NCBI RefSeq assembly: GCF_012849555.1 | Contig: NZ_CP051685.1 | Location: 4,650,001-4,714,000 of the forward strand | Source: Massilia forsythiae | GTDB lineage: Bacteria > Pseudomonadota > Gammaproteobacteria > Burkholderiales > Burkholderiaceae_D | Length of the DNA stretch: 64,000 nt | Direction: 5' to 3' | Shown: in pieces, positions 26,064 through 33,840 of the stretch | Layout: every line of letters starts with the position of its first letter | Numbering within the stretch: the stretch's first letter is position 1 | Program-made: the position numbers and the translations under genes | Notes under the pieces: model-generated | Told to the model about the DNA's origin: nothing | The model's input: the letters and a program-made list of their open reading frames with translations, nothing else | Databases searched by the model: none

Positions 26064-26777
26064 ATGTCCATTTTAAAGCCGACGCTGTGTCATCTGGCGA
26101 TTTCCTGTGCGCTGCTCGCAGGCTGCGCCGCACATCCTGGCCAGCCGGACGCCGCGCCCGCGGCGCCCGCAGCACAACCACGCATGCCCGTGACCCTGTT
26201 CGGCGCCGGCGGCGATCTCGCCGGCCAGTTCGCCACCCTGGAAGCGGTCACCGCGCCGGCGGCATCGCTGCAGGACATCGTGACGCCGCTGCCGGGCGGC
26301 GGCGTGGCGCTGGCCGGCAAGCCGTCCGGCTTCATCGCCACCCGCGCCGTCTACGGCAATTTCCGCCTGCATGCCGAGTGGCGCTGGCCGGGCAAGCCGG
26401 GCAACGGCGGCGTGCTGCTGCACATCGACAGCGGCCCGCGCGACGGCGTCTGGCCGCACAGCCAGCAGGTGCAGACCAAGCACGGTTCGGTGGGCGACCT
26501 GCTGCCCATGGCGAAGGCGGGCTTCGCCGAGCCGCTGACCAGCGCGCCCGGCGCCTACCCGGCGATCAAGGCGCACACCGGCGCCGACAGCGAGCGCCCG
26601 GCCGGCGAATGGAACAGCATGGACGTGGTCAGCCGCGACGGTTCGATCGAGGTGACGATCAACGGCGTGGCGCAGAACCGCGTGAGCGCCAGCGACCCGC
26701 GCGCCGGCCGCATCGGCTTCCAGTTGGAGGGAACGCCGTACGAACTGCGCAACGTGACGATCGCGCCGCTCGATTGA
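26064..26777 (+). CDS. DUF1080 (3-keto-disaccharide hydrolase-like) lipoprotein
   Basis: This 237-residue lipoprotein has the lipobox LLAGC at about residue 21. The mature part is a concanavalin-like sandwich of the DUF1080 family: FIATRAVYGNFRLHAEWRWP, NGGVLLHIDSGPRDGVWP, GEWNSMDVVSRDGSIEVTIN and GRIGFQLEGTPYELRNV. Some members hydrolyse 3-keto-glycosides; others act only as binding domains. The substrate here is unknown; the pectin locus suggests a plant polysaccharide. Confidence 0.85.
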   Translation: MSILKPTLCHLAISCALLAGCAAHPGQPDAAPAAPAAQPRMPVTLFGAGGDLAGQFATLEAVTAPAASLQDIVTPLPGGGVALAGKPSGFIATRAVYGNFRLHAEWRWPGKPGNGGVLLHIDSGPRDGVWPHSQQVQTKHGSVGDLLPMAKAGFAEPLTSAPGAYPAIKAHTGADSERPAGEWNSMDVVSRDGSIEVTINGVAQNRVSASDPRAGRIGFQLEGTPYELRNVTIAPLD

Positions 26778-26821
26778 GGGGGCGGGTCCACCATGACGGG
26801 GCCATCCTGTCCAAGCCGACC

Positions 26822-27302
26822 ATCAAGCTGATTATTTACCTCATGCCGATCCTGCTCGTCTTCGCCGCGTATTTCGCCCTGTGGCCGGTACGCGCTGGGG
26901 CACCACGCAGGAAGCGGCGCTGCTGGACGTGCTCGAACAGTCGGCCACTGGCCGCGTGCTGGAAGTCGATCCGGACACGGGCCGGGTGCGCGTGGTGGCA
27001 AGCGGTTTCAGCCTGGCCAACGGCATCGCCCTCAGCCACGACGAACGCAGCCTGCTGGTGGCCGAGAGCGGGCGCTATCGCGTATGGCGGATCGACATCG
27101 GCGCCGACCGGCTGGACATCCGCGCCATGCCGCCCGGCGCGCGCATCTTGCTGGACAACCTGCCCGGCTTCCCGGACAACCTGACGCGCGGCGCGGCGGG
27201 CCGCATCTGGGCGTGAGCGAAAGCGCGTGCTGCTACTACGTCCATAACGTCGACGGCGGCTACCTCGGCTGGCTGCCGAAACCGGACGGCGCGCGGCGTT
27301 GA
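26822..27302 (+). pseudogene. Remnant of an SMP-30/strictosidine-synthase-like gene
   Basis: The 5' piece encodes LIIYLMPILLVFAAYFALWP, the N-terminal membrane anchor of this family. After about 26880 similarity continues in another frame: EQSATGRVLEVDPDTGRVRV, SGFSLANGIALSHDERSLLV, ESGRYRVWRIDI and LDNLPGFPDNLTRGAAGRIW. A stop at 27214 and a short unrelated tail follow. The central propeller blades between anchor and middle are missing. An internal deletion plus frameshift and 3' truncation explain this. Confidence 0.7.
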
Positions 27303-27333
27303 AGCGGGCCGGGCGACGCCGCGCCGCGGCCGC

Positions 27334-27987
27334 TCAGGCTCGTTCGATGACCGCCGTCGTGAAGGGAGACAGGACGCGCCATCCCATCGATTCGTACAGG
27401 GCGCGGCCGTCGCCGGTGGCCACCAGCACGCGGCGCGCATCGCCGTCGCGCCGGCGCCCGCCCAGTGCGGCCACCAGCGCCGTGCCCAGGCCGCGCCGCC
27501 GGTACGCCGCTTCGGTGGCGATGCGGTCGAGGATGAATACGCTGCCATGTTCGGCGGCGTAGCCGCTGGGCGCCAGCGCGCCGTCCGGTGCGCTGATCCT
27601 GGCGGAGGTATTCACGCCATCGCCGGCGCTGTCCAGGCGGTAGCCGGCCGGGAGCGCAGGCGTCATGTTCCATGCGCCGTCGTGCGCCATCAGCCAGCCC
27701 TGCGGCTGCAAGCGCCAGCCATGCGGCAGCAGCGCCAGCAGCTCGGCGCCCGCGCCGCAGACCTTGATGAACACGCCGGGTTCGCCGATCGATCGCGCAA
27801 GCGCGCGGATGCCGGGCTGCGGGCCAGGGAAGACGTAGCGCCGAAGTTCGGCATCCGAACCGGTATCGAGCCGCATGCCGCCGCCGGCCAGCGGCGCCGG
27901 TTGCGGCAAGCCGCGCGCGATGGAACGCGCGCGCAGCCAGTCCGCAAGCAGGGCGGGATCGACGTGATCGGCGTGGGCGGCGAGCAT
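27334..27987 (-). CDS. GNAT-family N-acetyltransferase
   Basis: This 217-residue protein has a C-terminal GNAT domain: FILDRIATEAAYRRRGLGTA supplies the acetyl-CoA pyrophosphate loop (RRGLG) and VLVATGDGRALYESMGW the last strand-helix. The N-terminal ~100 residues (LLPHGWRLQPQGWLMAHDGA) are less conserved. Substrate is unknown. It follows the fumarylacetoacetate-hydrolase-like gene by three bases (TGATCCATG), so the two are co-transcribed. The pairing with a Tat-exported enzyme is unexpected because GNATs are cytoplasmic. Confidence 0.85.
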   Translation of the reverse strand: MLAAHADHVDPALLADWLRARSIARGLPQPAPLAGGGMRLDTGSDAELRRYVFPGPQPGIRALARSIGEPGVFIKVCGAGAELLALLPHGWRLQPQGWLMAHDGAWNMTPALPAGYRLDSAGDGVNTSARISAPDGALAPSGYAAEHGSVFILDRIATEAAYRRRGLGTALVAALGGRRRDGDARRVLVATGDGRALYESMGWRVLSPFTTAVIERA

Positions 27988-27990
27988 GGA

Positions 27991-29094
27991 TCAGCCCTCC
28001 GCCCGGATCGTGTTGCGGATCACGCCGATCCCGGTGATCTCGGTCTCCATCACGTCGCCGTGCTTCATGAATTCCGGCGGCTTGCGCGCGAAGCCGACGC
28101 CGGACGGCGTGCCGGTGGCGATGATGTCGCCCGGTTCCAGCGTCATCCCGCGCGACAGCTCGGCAATGATGCGCGGGATCTTGAAGTACATCTGCTTGTA
28201 GCCGGCGTTCTGCTTTTCGACGCCGTTGACGCGGCAGACGATGCGCATGTCGTCCAGGCGTACGCCGGCGGCGGTGACGATCCATGGTCCCATCGGCCCG
28301 TGTCCGTCCAGGCTCTTCCCCTTGAACCACTGGCCGCCGTGGCGCTTCTGCTGGATGTCGCGTTCGGTGGTGTCGTTGTACACCGCGTAGCCGAACACGT
28401 AATCCATCGCCTGGTCTTCCGCAATGTTGCGGCCGCGCCGGCCGACGATCACCGCCAGTTCGGCTTCCCAGTCGGTCTGGGTGGAGTTGGCGGCATCCTG
28501 CGGAATCGGGTCGAACGGGCCGTTCATCGTGTGCGTGGCCTTGGTGAAGAACACCGGGTGGTCCGGCAGCGTCTCGGTGCGCTTGTCGGCGCGCGCGTTC
28601 TTGCCTTCCTCGAAGTGGTCCAGGTAGTTCCAGCCGACGCAGTAGATGTTGCGGTCCGGGCGCGGGATCGGCGACAGCAGGCGCGCCTGCGCCAGCGGCA
28701 GCAGGGGCGCCTTGTCGCGCAATGCGCGCGCGGCCAGCGTGCGCACCTGTTCGAGGCCGGCGTCGCCGCTCTTGATCAGTTCCAGCATCGAGCCGGCGTC
28801 GAAGCCGAGCTTGGTCTTCTGGCGCGCGGCCTCGGCCTGCAGGTCGATCATCCGGCCGTCGTCCAGCACTACCATGACGGCCTGCGCGCCGTCCGCGCCC
28901 GGCACGCAGGTGGCCAGGCGCAGGCCGACCCTGGCCGCCAGCGGCGGTACCGATTTCACTTGCGCGCCGTTGATGCCGCCCGGGCTGTGTTCCTGCTCCC
29001 GGGCCTGCGCCTGCGCGCTTCCCGCGCCCGCGAGCAGGCTGCCGACGGCGGCCGAGGCGCTTGCCTTCAAGAGATTGCGGCGATGGTTGTCCAT
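27991..29094 (-). CDS. Tat-exported fumarylacetoacetate hydrolase family protein
   Basis: This 367-residue protein begins MDNHRRNLLKASASAAVGSL, a twin-arginine signal followed by a hydrophobic stretch and AQAQA cleavage region. The catalytic FAH fold has YCVGWNYLDHFEEGKNARAD, WEAELAVIVGRRGRNI, GYAVYNDTTERDIQQ and TGTPSGVGFARKPPEF, with the Glu/Asp metal ligands conserved. FAH-family enzymes usually act on 2-keto or acylpyruvate compounds in the cytoplasm; export is unusual. GAGGAGACACAC precedes the ATG at 29094. It diverges from the pectinesterase gene. Confidence 0.85.
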   Translation of the reverse strand: MDNHRRNLLKASASAAVGSLLAGAGSAQAQAREQEHSPGGINGAQVKSVPPLAARVGLRLATCVPGADGAQAVMVVLDDGRMIDLQAEAARQKTKLGFDAGSMLELIKSGDAGLEQVRTLAARALRDKAPLLPLAQARLLSPIPRPDRNIYCVGWNYLDHFEEGKNARADKRTETLPDHPVFFTKATHTMNGPFDPIPQDAANSTQTDWEAELAVIVGRRGRNIAEDQAMDYVFGYAVYNDTTERDIQQKRHGGQWFKGKSLDGHGPMGPWIVTAAGVRLDDMRIVCRVNGVEKQNAGYKQMYFKIPRIIAELSRGMTLEPGDIIATGTPSGVGFARKPPEFMKHGDVMETEITGIGVIRNTIRAEG

Positions 29095-29170
29095 GTGTGT
29101 CTCCTCGTTCCGGAAAGGGATGGTCGCTTCATTGTCGTCCCGGGACGCGGCAACTGGCAAACGGATTCGC

Positions 29171-29199
29171 TTGGCGGCCCGCGATGACATCCCTACAAT
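29171..29199 (+). promoter_or_regulatory. Candidate sigma-70 promoter of the pectinesterase gene
   Basis: TTGGCG (29171-29176) and TACAAT (29194-29199) are separated by exactly 17 bases. The -10 overlaps an in-frame ATG at 29198, so a transcript starting about 29206 could not use that ATG. This supports the downstream GTG at 29240 as the true start. Confidence 0.5.
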
Positions 29200-29239
29200 G
29201 GACCGGCTACCAACGATACGCTGCCACAGCGCGCAGACC

Positions 29240-30997
29240 GTGACCCCTTCCTTCATTGCCGTTGCGGCCCTGGCGGCCATCGTCATGGCGGCGCCGCCCG
29301 CCGCAGTGTCGGCCGCGCCAGCCGTCGCCACCTACCCGGCGCAGGGCGCCGCCGGCGTCAATCCCGACGTCCGCCTGGTGCTGCGCTTCCCGGGCGCGCC
29401 GACGCTCGGCACGACGGGGCAGATCCGCATCTACGATGCCGCCGACGACCGCCTGGTCGACACGCTCGACCTGGCCATCCCGGCCGGCCCGGCCGAGCGC
29501 GCCGCCGGGCCGTACCCGTCCTACCTGCCGGCGCCGTACGACTACGGCGGGCCGCGCCGCACCAACGCCGACACCCGCGCCGGCACGCCGTCCGCGCCCG
29601 GCCTGCCGCCGGCGGGGAGCGACTACCAGCTGAGCATCATCGGCGGCTTCACGGACGGTTTCCACTTCCACCCGGTGATCGTGCGCGCCGACAGCGCGAT
29701 CATCACGCCGCATCACAACCTGCTCGCATACGGCAAGACCTATTACGTGCAGGTCGATCCCGGCGTGCTGGCGCTGGACGACGGCAGCTTCGCCGGGCTG
29801 CGGGGCAAGCTGGCATGGCGCTTCTCGACCAGGGCGCGCGGGCCGGCGCCGGACGCCGGGCGCGTCACCGTCGCCGCCGACGGCAGCGGCGATTTCGACA
29901 CCGTGCAGGGCGCGCTCGACTTCGTGCCCGAGCAGCACGCCCGGCGCGTGACGATCTTCGTGAAGAACGGCGATTACGAGGAAATCGTCTATGCCCGCAA
30001 CAAGCACGGCATCACCATCCTCGGCCAGGAGCGCGACAGGGTGCGCATCCACTACGCCAACAACGAGGTGTTCAATCCGCATCCGCCCGGCGTCGGCACC
30101 AACGAGCTGCCCGGCACCTTCCCGTCGCGGCGCGCGGCATTCGCGCTCGACCATGTGCACGACGTGGCGCTGGTCAATCTCACCATCGCCAGCACGCTGG
30201 AAGGGCAGGCCGAAGGGCTGCTTCTCAACGGCGAGCGCAACCTGGTGAGCGACGTGACGGTCATCGGCGCCGGCGACGCGCTGCAGGTCAACGGCAGCAC
30301 CTACCTGCAGCGGCTGCGGCTGGTCGGCGGCGGCGACGCCATCCTCGGCCGCGGTCCCGCCTTCTTCCGCGACTGCGAGATCGAATCGCCCGGCCCCTTC
30401 ATGTGGATCCGGAATACCCAGGCCAACCACGGCAACGTGTTCGTCGACTGCGCCTTCCGCGCCCGCGGCGGTGCGCTGGCGGTGCTGGCGCGCCTGCCGG
30501 ACAACAAGGGGAAGAACTACCCGTACGCCGAAGCGGTGCTGCTGCGCGCCACGCTGTCCGGCATCGCGCCGCCCGGCTGGGGGCCGCTCGACGGCGCCAC
30601 CGCCGGCGTGCGCTTCTGGGAATTCGACAGCCGCGGCGCCGACGGCGAGCCGGTCGACACCGGTGCGCGCCATCCGGCCTCGCGCCGCCTCGACCGCGAC
30701 CGGGATGCGGCGCTGATCGCCAGCTACGGCGACCCGGCCTGGGTGCTCGGCGGCTGGCGGCCGGCGCTGGCGCCGCTGATCCTGCGCCAGCCGCAGGCGG
30801 CCAGGGCGGGCGCGGCGATCGAGGTCGCGGTGGCGGCGGTGCCGGCGCCGCGTTACCAGTGGCTGCGCGACGGCAAGCCGATTCCAGGCGCCACCGCGGC
30901 GCGCATCGTGGCGCGCCAGGCAGGCATGTACGCGGTGCGCGTACGGAACGCGGCCGGAACGCTGACCAGCGCTGCCGTACGGATCGCGCCGCGCTGA
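29240..30997 (+). CDS. CE8-like pectinesterase with flanking Ig-like domains
   Basis: This 585-residue secreted protein uses a GTG start giving the signal peptide MTPSFIAVAALAAIVMAAPP. Residues about 25-200 look like an SbsA-type Ig-like domain (YPAQGAAGVNPDVRLVLRFP). From about 210 a right-handed beta-helix of the pectinesterase family follows: DGSGDFDTVQGALDFVP, GLLLNGERNLVSDVTVIG and GGGDAILGRGPAFFRDCEIE. The second Asp of the active site is present (GGGDAILG for the usual xxxDFIFG), but the usual QDT is GDA here, so the assisting Gln is missing. The C-terminus is an I-set-like Ig domain (YQWLRDGKPIPGATAARIV). An upstream ATG (29198) overlaps the promoter. Confidence 0.8.
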   Translation: MTPSFIAVAALAAIVMAAPPAAVSAAPAVATYPAQGAAGVNPDVRLVLRFPGAPTLGTTGQIRIYDAADDRLVDTLDLAIPAGPAERAAGPYPSYLPAPYDYGGPRRTNADTRAGTPSAPGLPPAGSDYQLSIIGGFTDGFHFHPVIVRADSAIITPHHNLLAYGKTYYVQVDPGVLALDDGSFAGLRGKLAWRFSTRARGPAPDAGRVTVAADGSGDFDTVQGALDFVPEQHARRVTIFVKNGDYEEIVYARNKHGITILGQERDRVRIHYANNEVFNPHPPGVGTNELPGTFPSRRAAFALDHVHDVALVNLTIASTLEGQAEGLLLNGERNLVSDVTVIGAGDALQVNGSTYLQRLRLVGGGDAILGRGPAFFRDCEIESPGPFMWIRNTQANHGNVFVDCAFRARGGALAVLARLPDNKGKNYPYAEAVLLRATLSGIAPPGWGPLDGATAGVRFWEFDSRGADGEPVDTGARHPASRRLDRDRDAALIASYGDPAWVLGGWRPALAPLILRQPQAARAGAAIEVAVAAVPAPRYQWLRDGKPIPGATAARIVARQAGMYAVRVRNAAGTLTSAAVRIAPR

Positions 30998-31229
30998 CAT
31001 CGCACCCAGCGCGAGCCGGCGCGCCCGCCCCCGCGCCATGCCGCTCCGAATGCATGTTCTACACCGCGCCGAGCGGCGCCGACGCGCGCGGTTGCGGGGC
31101 ATCCAGACAGCATTTTTCTTTAAACAACTTTACACGATGCTGCATTGCAATTTTCTCTATTAAATTCGATAATATCAGTAGTGTATTTTTTATCGGTCTA
31201 TCTTACCGAAGCAACGTAAGGTAAAAATC

Positions 31230-32297
31230 ATGGTCGCGAGAAGCAATATCAGTCGCCGCATTTCGATGCTGCGCACGTTGCTCATCGTCTCGGTCGTCTT
31301 CCTGCACATGGGGACGCCGCCGATGGGCGAACTGAACCGCCTGGAAGCATGGGATGTCATCTTGTATTTTTTCCAGGACCGGGTCGGCCGCTTTGCCGTT
31401 CCCACCTTGTCCGTCATTTCGGCCTACCTGCTGTTCGCCGCCGGTTGCGATGTGAAACCGTGGAAACTGTATAAACAGAAATGCCGGACGCTGGCCGTGC
31501 CTTTCCTCGTCTTCAACGTGCTGTTCCTGGCCTTGAACTTCGCCATCGAATACACGACGGGGTAGGCGCCGCTGTTCCCGCTGCTCGGCAGCAGCCGCTT
31601 CGACGTCGTCAATCGCTTCACCGGCATGTTCGGCGCGCCCTTCAACAGCCCCTTGTACTTCTTGCGCGATCTCTTCGTACTGGTGGCGCTGGCGCCGGTC
31701 TACGGCGTGTTCCTGCGCCGCTTTCCCGCCATCGGCCTGGCCATCGTCGCCGTCGTCTTCCTGCTGGACCTGGACGGCTACCTCATCCTGCGCAACAGCA
31801 CGGCGGTGCTGTTCTACATCGGCGGCCTGGCGGCGGTGCAGCGCTGGAACATCGAAGCGTTCGATCATGCCGCATGGTCGCTGCTGGTGCTGCTCGGCGT
31901 AATCTGCGCGGCCACGATCTACCTGGGCATGGAAGACATCACGCCGATCTACCTGGTGGCGCCGTTCGTGGTGTGGCCGGCGTCCTCGCTGCTGGTCGGC
32001 ACCGCCATCGGCGCATGGGCGGAACAGCACAGCAAGTACAGTTTCTTCGTGTTCCTGGCCCACTATCCGCTGGTGCAACTGTTCCGGATGCACGAGCACC
32101 GCGTCAGCGACGTGATGCTGCACGCTACCTACATGGTGGCCGCCACCACTGCCATCGTCCTGGCGCTGGTGGTCGTGCATCGCATACTGAGCCGGCTGGC
32201 ACCACGGCCGTTCGGCGCCGCCATCGGCGGCCGCATCAAGCGTTCGGCCCCGGTGCCCGGCGACGGGCCGGCCCTGCGGTCATTCATCAACGGCTGA
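31230..32297 (+). pseudogene. Acyltransferase-3-like membrane protein with in-frame amber stop
   Basis: Two pieces of one frame (31230-31565 and 31566-32297) are separated only by TAG at 31563-31565. The first piece (RTLLIVSVVFLHMGTPPMGE, then VGRFAVPTLSVISAYLLFAA) carries the N-terminal helix and His of acyltransferase family 3. The second (NSPLYFLRDLFVLVALAPVY, then YSFFVFLAHYPLVQLF) carries the remaining helices. A single C-to-T change (CAG to TAG) would explain the break. AAGG precedes the ATG at 31230. The upstream 230 bases are AT-rich and hold no gene. Without readthrough the product would be nonfunctional. Confidence 0.8.
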
Positions 32298-32317
32298 CGC
32301 CCGGCGCAGGGTGCGGC

Positions 32318-33682
32318 TCACGGCGCCGGCCGCTTCAGCCACGCCTCCGGCACCGGGACGATGCAGATGTTCATGGTGCGGCCATCCTGCGACAGCATCG
32401 CCGACTGGATCTCGATCCTGGTGCCGTCGGCATTGAAGGTGGGGTGCGGGTGGTCGGCGGCGGTGGTCTTGTGGCCGGTCGTCAGCATCGTCATCTCGCG
32501 CGTGCGGCGGTCGATCAGGTACACGCTGCGGCTGAAATCGTCGCCCACCGCCCAGCGCCCGTCGCTGGAACCGTGCACGTGCCACAGGCCGCTGCCGGAC
32601 GGCGTCTGGCCGGCGATCGTCATCTGGCGCGTGCGCAGGTTGACGATCGCCAGGCCGCTCGGTTTTTCGCGCGTGCCGGCCGGGCCCCAGGCATCGTCCT
32701 GGCCGGGGTTGGCGCCCTCCACGCCGGTGGCGGCGCCGGCCACCGTGGCCGCCGCGCCGGGAATCTGGCGGTGGCCCATGATCGCCATCGCCACCTCGTC
32801 CTTGCCGATCACCGCCTCGTGCGTCACCCATTCGTACGGCGCCTCCGGGTACAGCGGGCGCAGGCCGCTGCCGTCGGCCAGCACGGTCCAGGTGCGCTGC
32901 GGCGACTTGCCGCCGGTCTCCCAGCAGAACACGATCTCGCCCGGGTTGAACAAATTGGCCTGGATGTGGCCGATCTGGAACGGCACCGACACCACGTGGC
33001 GCACCTCGCCGGTACGGACGTTCATGCGCGCGATGCCGTTGGGGCCGGCGCCCATGTTGCGCGGCCCGAAGTTCGGCTCGATCTTCGCGCCCGGCGCCAG
33101 GTGGCGCGCCGCTTCCGTTTTGCCGACGCGGAAATACACCCATTCCTCGCCGGCGTCGAGCGCCATGTCGCCGCCGGCCTCCAGGCTGTCGGGCAGGATG
33201 CCGGCCACGCGCTGGTAGCTGGCTGCCGGCTGCATCTTGCCGGCGGCGCTGTCGGCGAACACGCGCGCCAGGTCGACCTCGACGATCTGCAGGCCGCCGC
33301 CGCCGGCGTCCTTTGGCTTGCGCATGAAGTACAGCTTCATCGACTTGCGCGCCAGGTTCAGCATGCCCTGGTAGCCGCCTTCCGACACCTGCACGATGTC
33401 GCCGCTGGCTTCGTTGACCGCCAGCGCTTCGCCGTCCGCCAGGCGCGAGCGGAAAATCACCCATTTGCCGTCGGCGCTCCATTGCGGGTGGGTCGGATAG
33501 ATCTTCGAGTCGCCGTGCGGTTTCGAGGTCAGGAAGGTCAGCATGGTGCCGGTCACCGGGTCCCGCACCACCTTGCGTTCGGAGGGGAAGCGCTTGCCGA
33601 TCTGGGCGGAAGCGGTGGCGGACAGCAGGGTGGCGCACAACGCGGCAGACAGCACGGCGCAGGTGTAAAGACGGGAAGGCAT
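32318..33682 (-). CDS. Secreted beta-propeller protein, PL22-like / TolB-like
   Basis: This 454-residue exported protein has a signal peptide ending SATASAQIG. It is a seven-bladed TolB-type propeller with blades such as HPQWSADGKWVIFRSRLADG, GPNGIARMNVRTGEVRHVVS and DHPHPTFNADGTRIEIQSAM. The arrangement resembles oligogalacturonate lyase (PL22) proteins, but the WYFHNN and CHEGPW signatures seen in the second copy at 40781 are not found, so lyase activity is uncertain. ATG 33682 has GGATG nearby; 33691 and 33714 are alternatives. It converges on the broken acyltransferase gene. Confidence 0.7.
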   Translation of the reverse strand: MPSRLYTCAVLSAALCATLLSATASAQIGKRFPSERKVVRDPVTGTMLTFLTSKPHGDSKIYPTHPQWSADGKWVIFRSRLADGEALAVNEASGDIVQVSEGGYQGMLNLARKSMKLYFMRKPKDAGGGGLQIVEVDLARVFADSAAGKMQPAASYQRVAGILPDSLEAGGDMALDAGEEWVYFRVGKTEAARHLAPGAKIEPNFGPRNMGAGPNGIARMNVRTGEVRHVVSVPFQIGHIQANLFNPGEIVFCWETGGKSPQRTWTVLADGSGLRPLYPEAPYEWVTHEAVIGKDEVAMAIMGHRQIPGAAATVAGAATGVEGANPGQDDAWGPAGTREKPSGLAIVNLRTRQMTIAGQTPSGSGLWHVHGSSDGRWAVGDDFSRSVYLIDRRTREMTMLTTGHKTTAADHPHPTFNADGTRIEIQSAMLSQDGRTMNICIVPVPEAWLKRPAP

Positions 33683-33840
33683 GGTCGTCATCCGGGGCGG
33701 GTTGGAATGCGCCATTGTCTCCGCGCCGCCCGCCGCGTGGCGGCGCCGCATCGCTCATCTTGGTGATTCTTTGGACGGCCGCGGCCGGCGGTGACAGCCG
33801 GCTCGCATAGAATCCAGGTTCCGCAAGCCGAGAGATTCCC

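Noticed and set aside
31203..32180. 325-codon antisense frame over the broken acyltransferase
   Set aside because: Composition is a shadow of the membrane protein frame (His/Gln/Asp-rich) with no motif.
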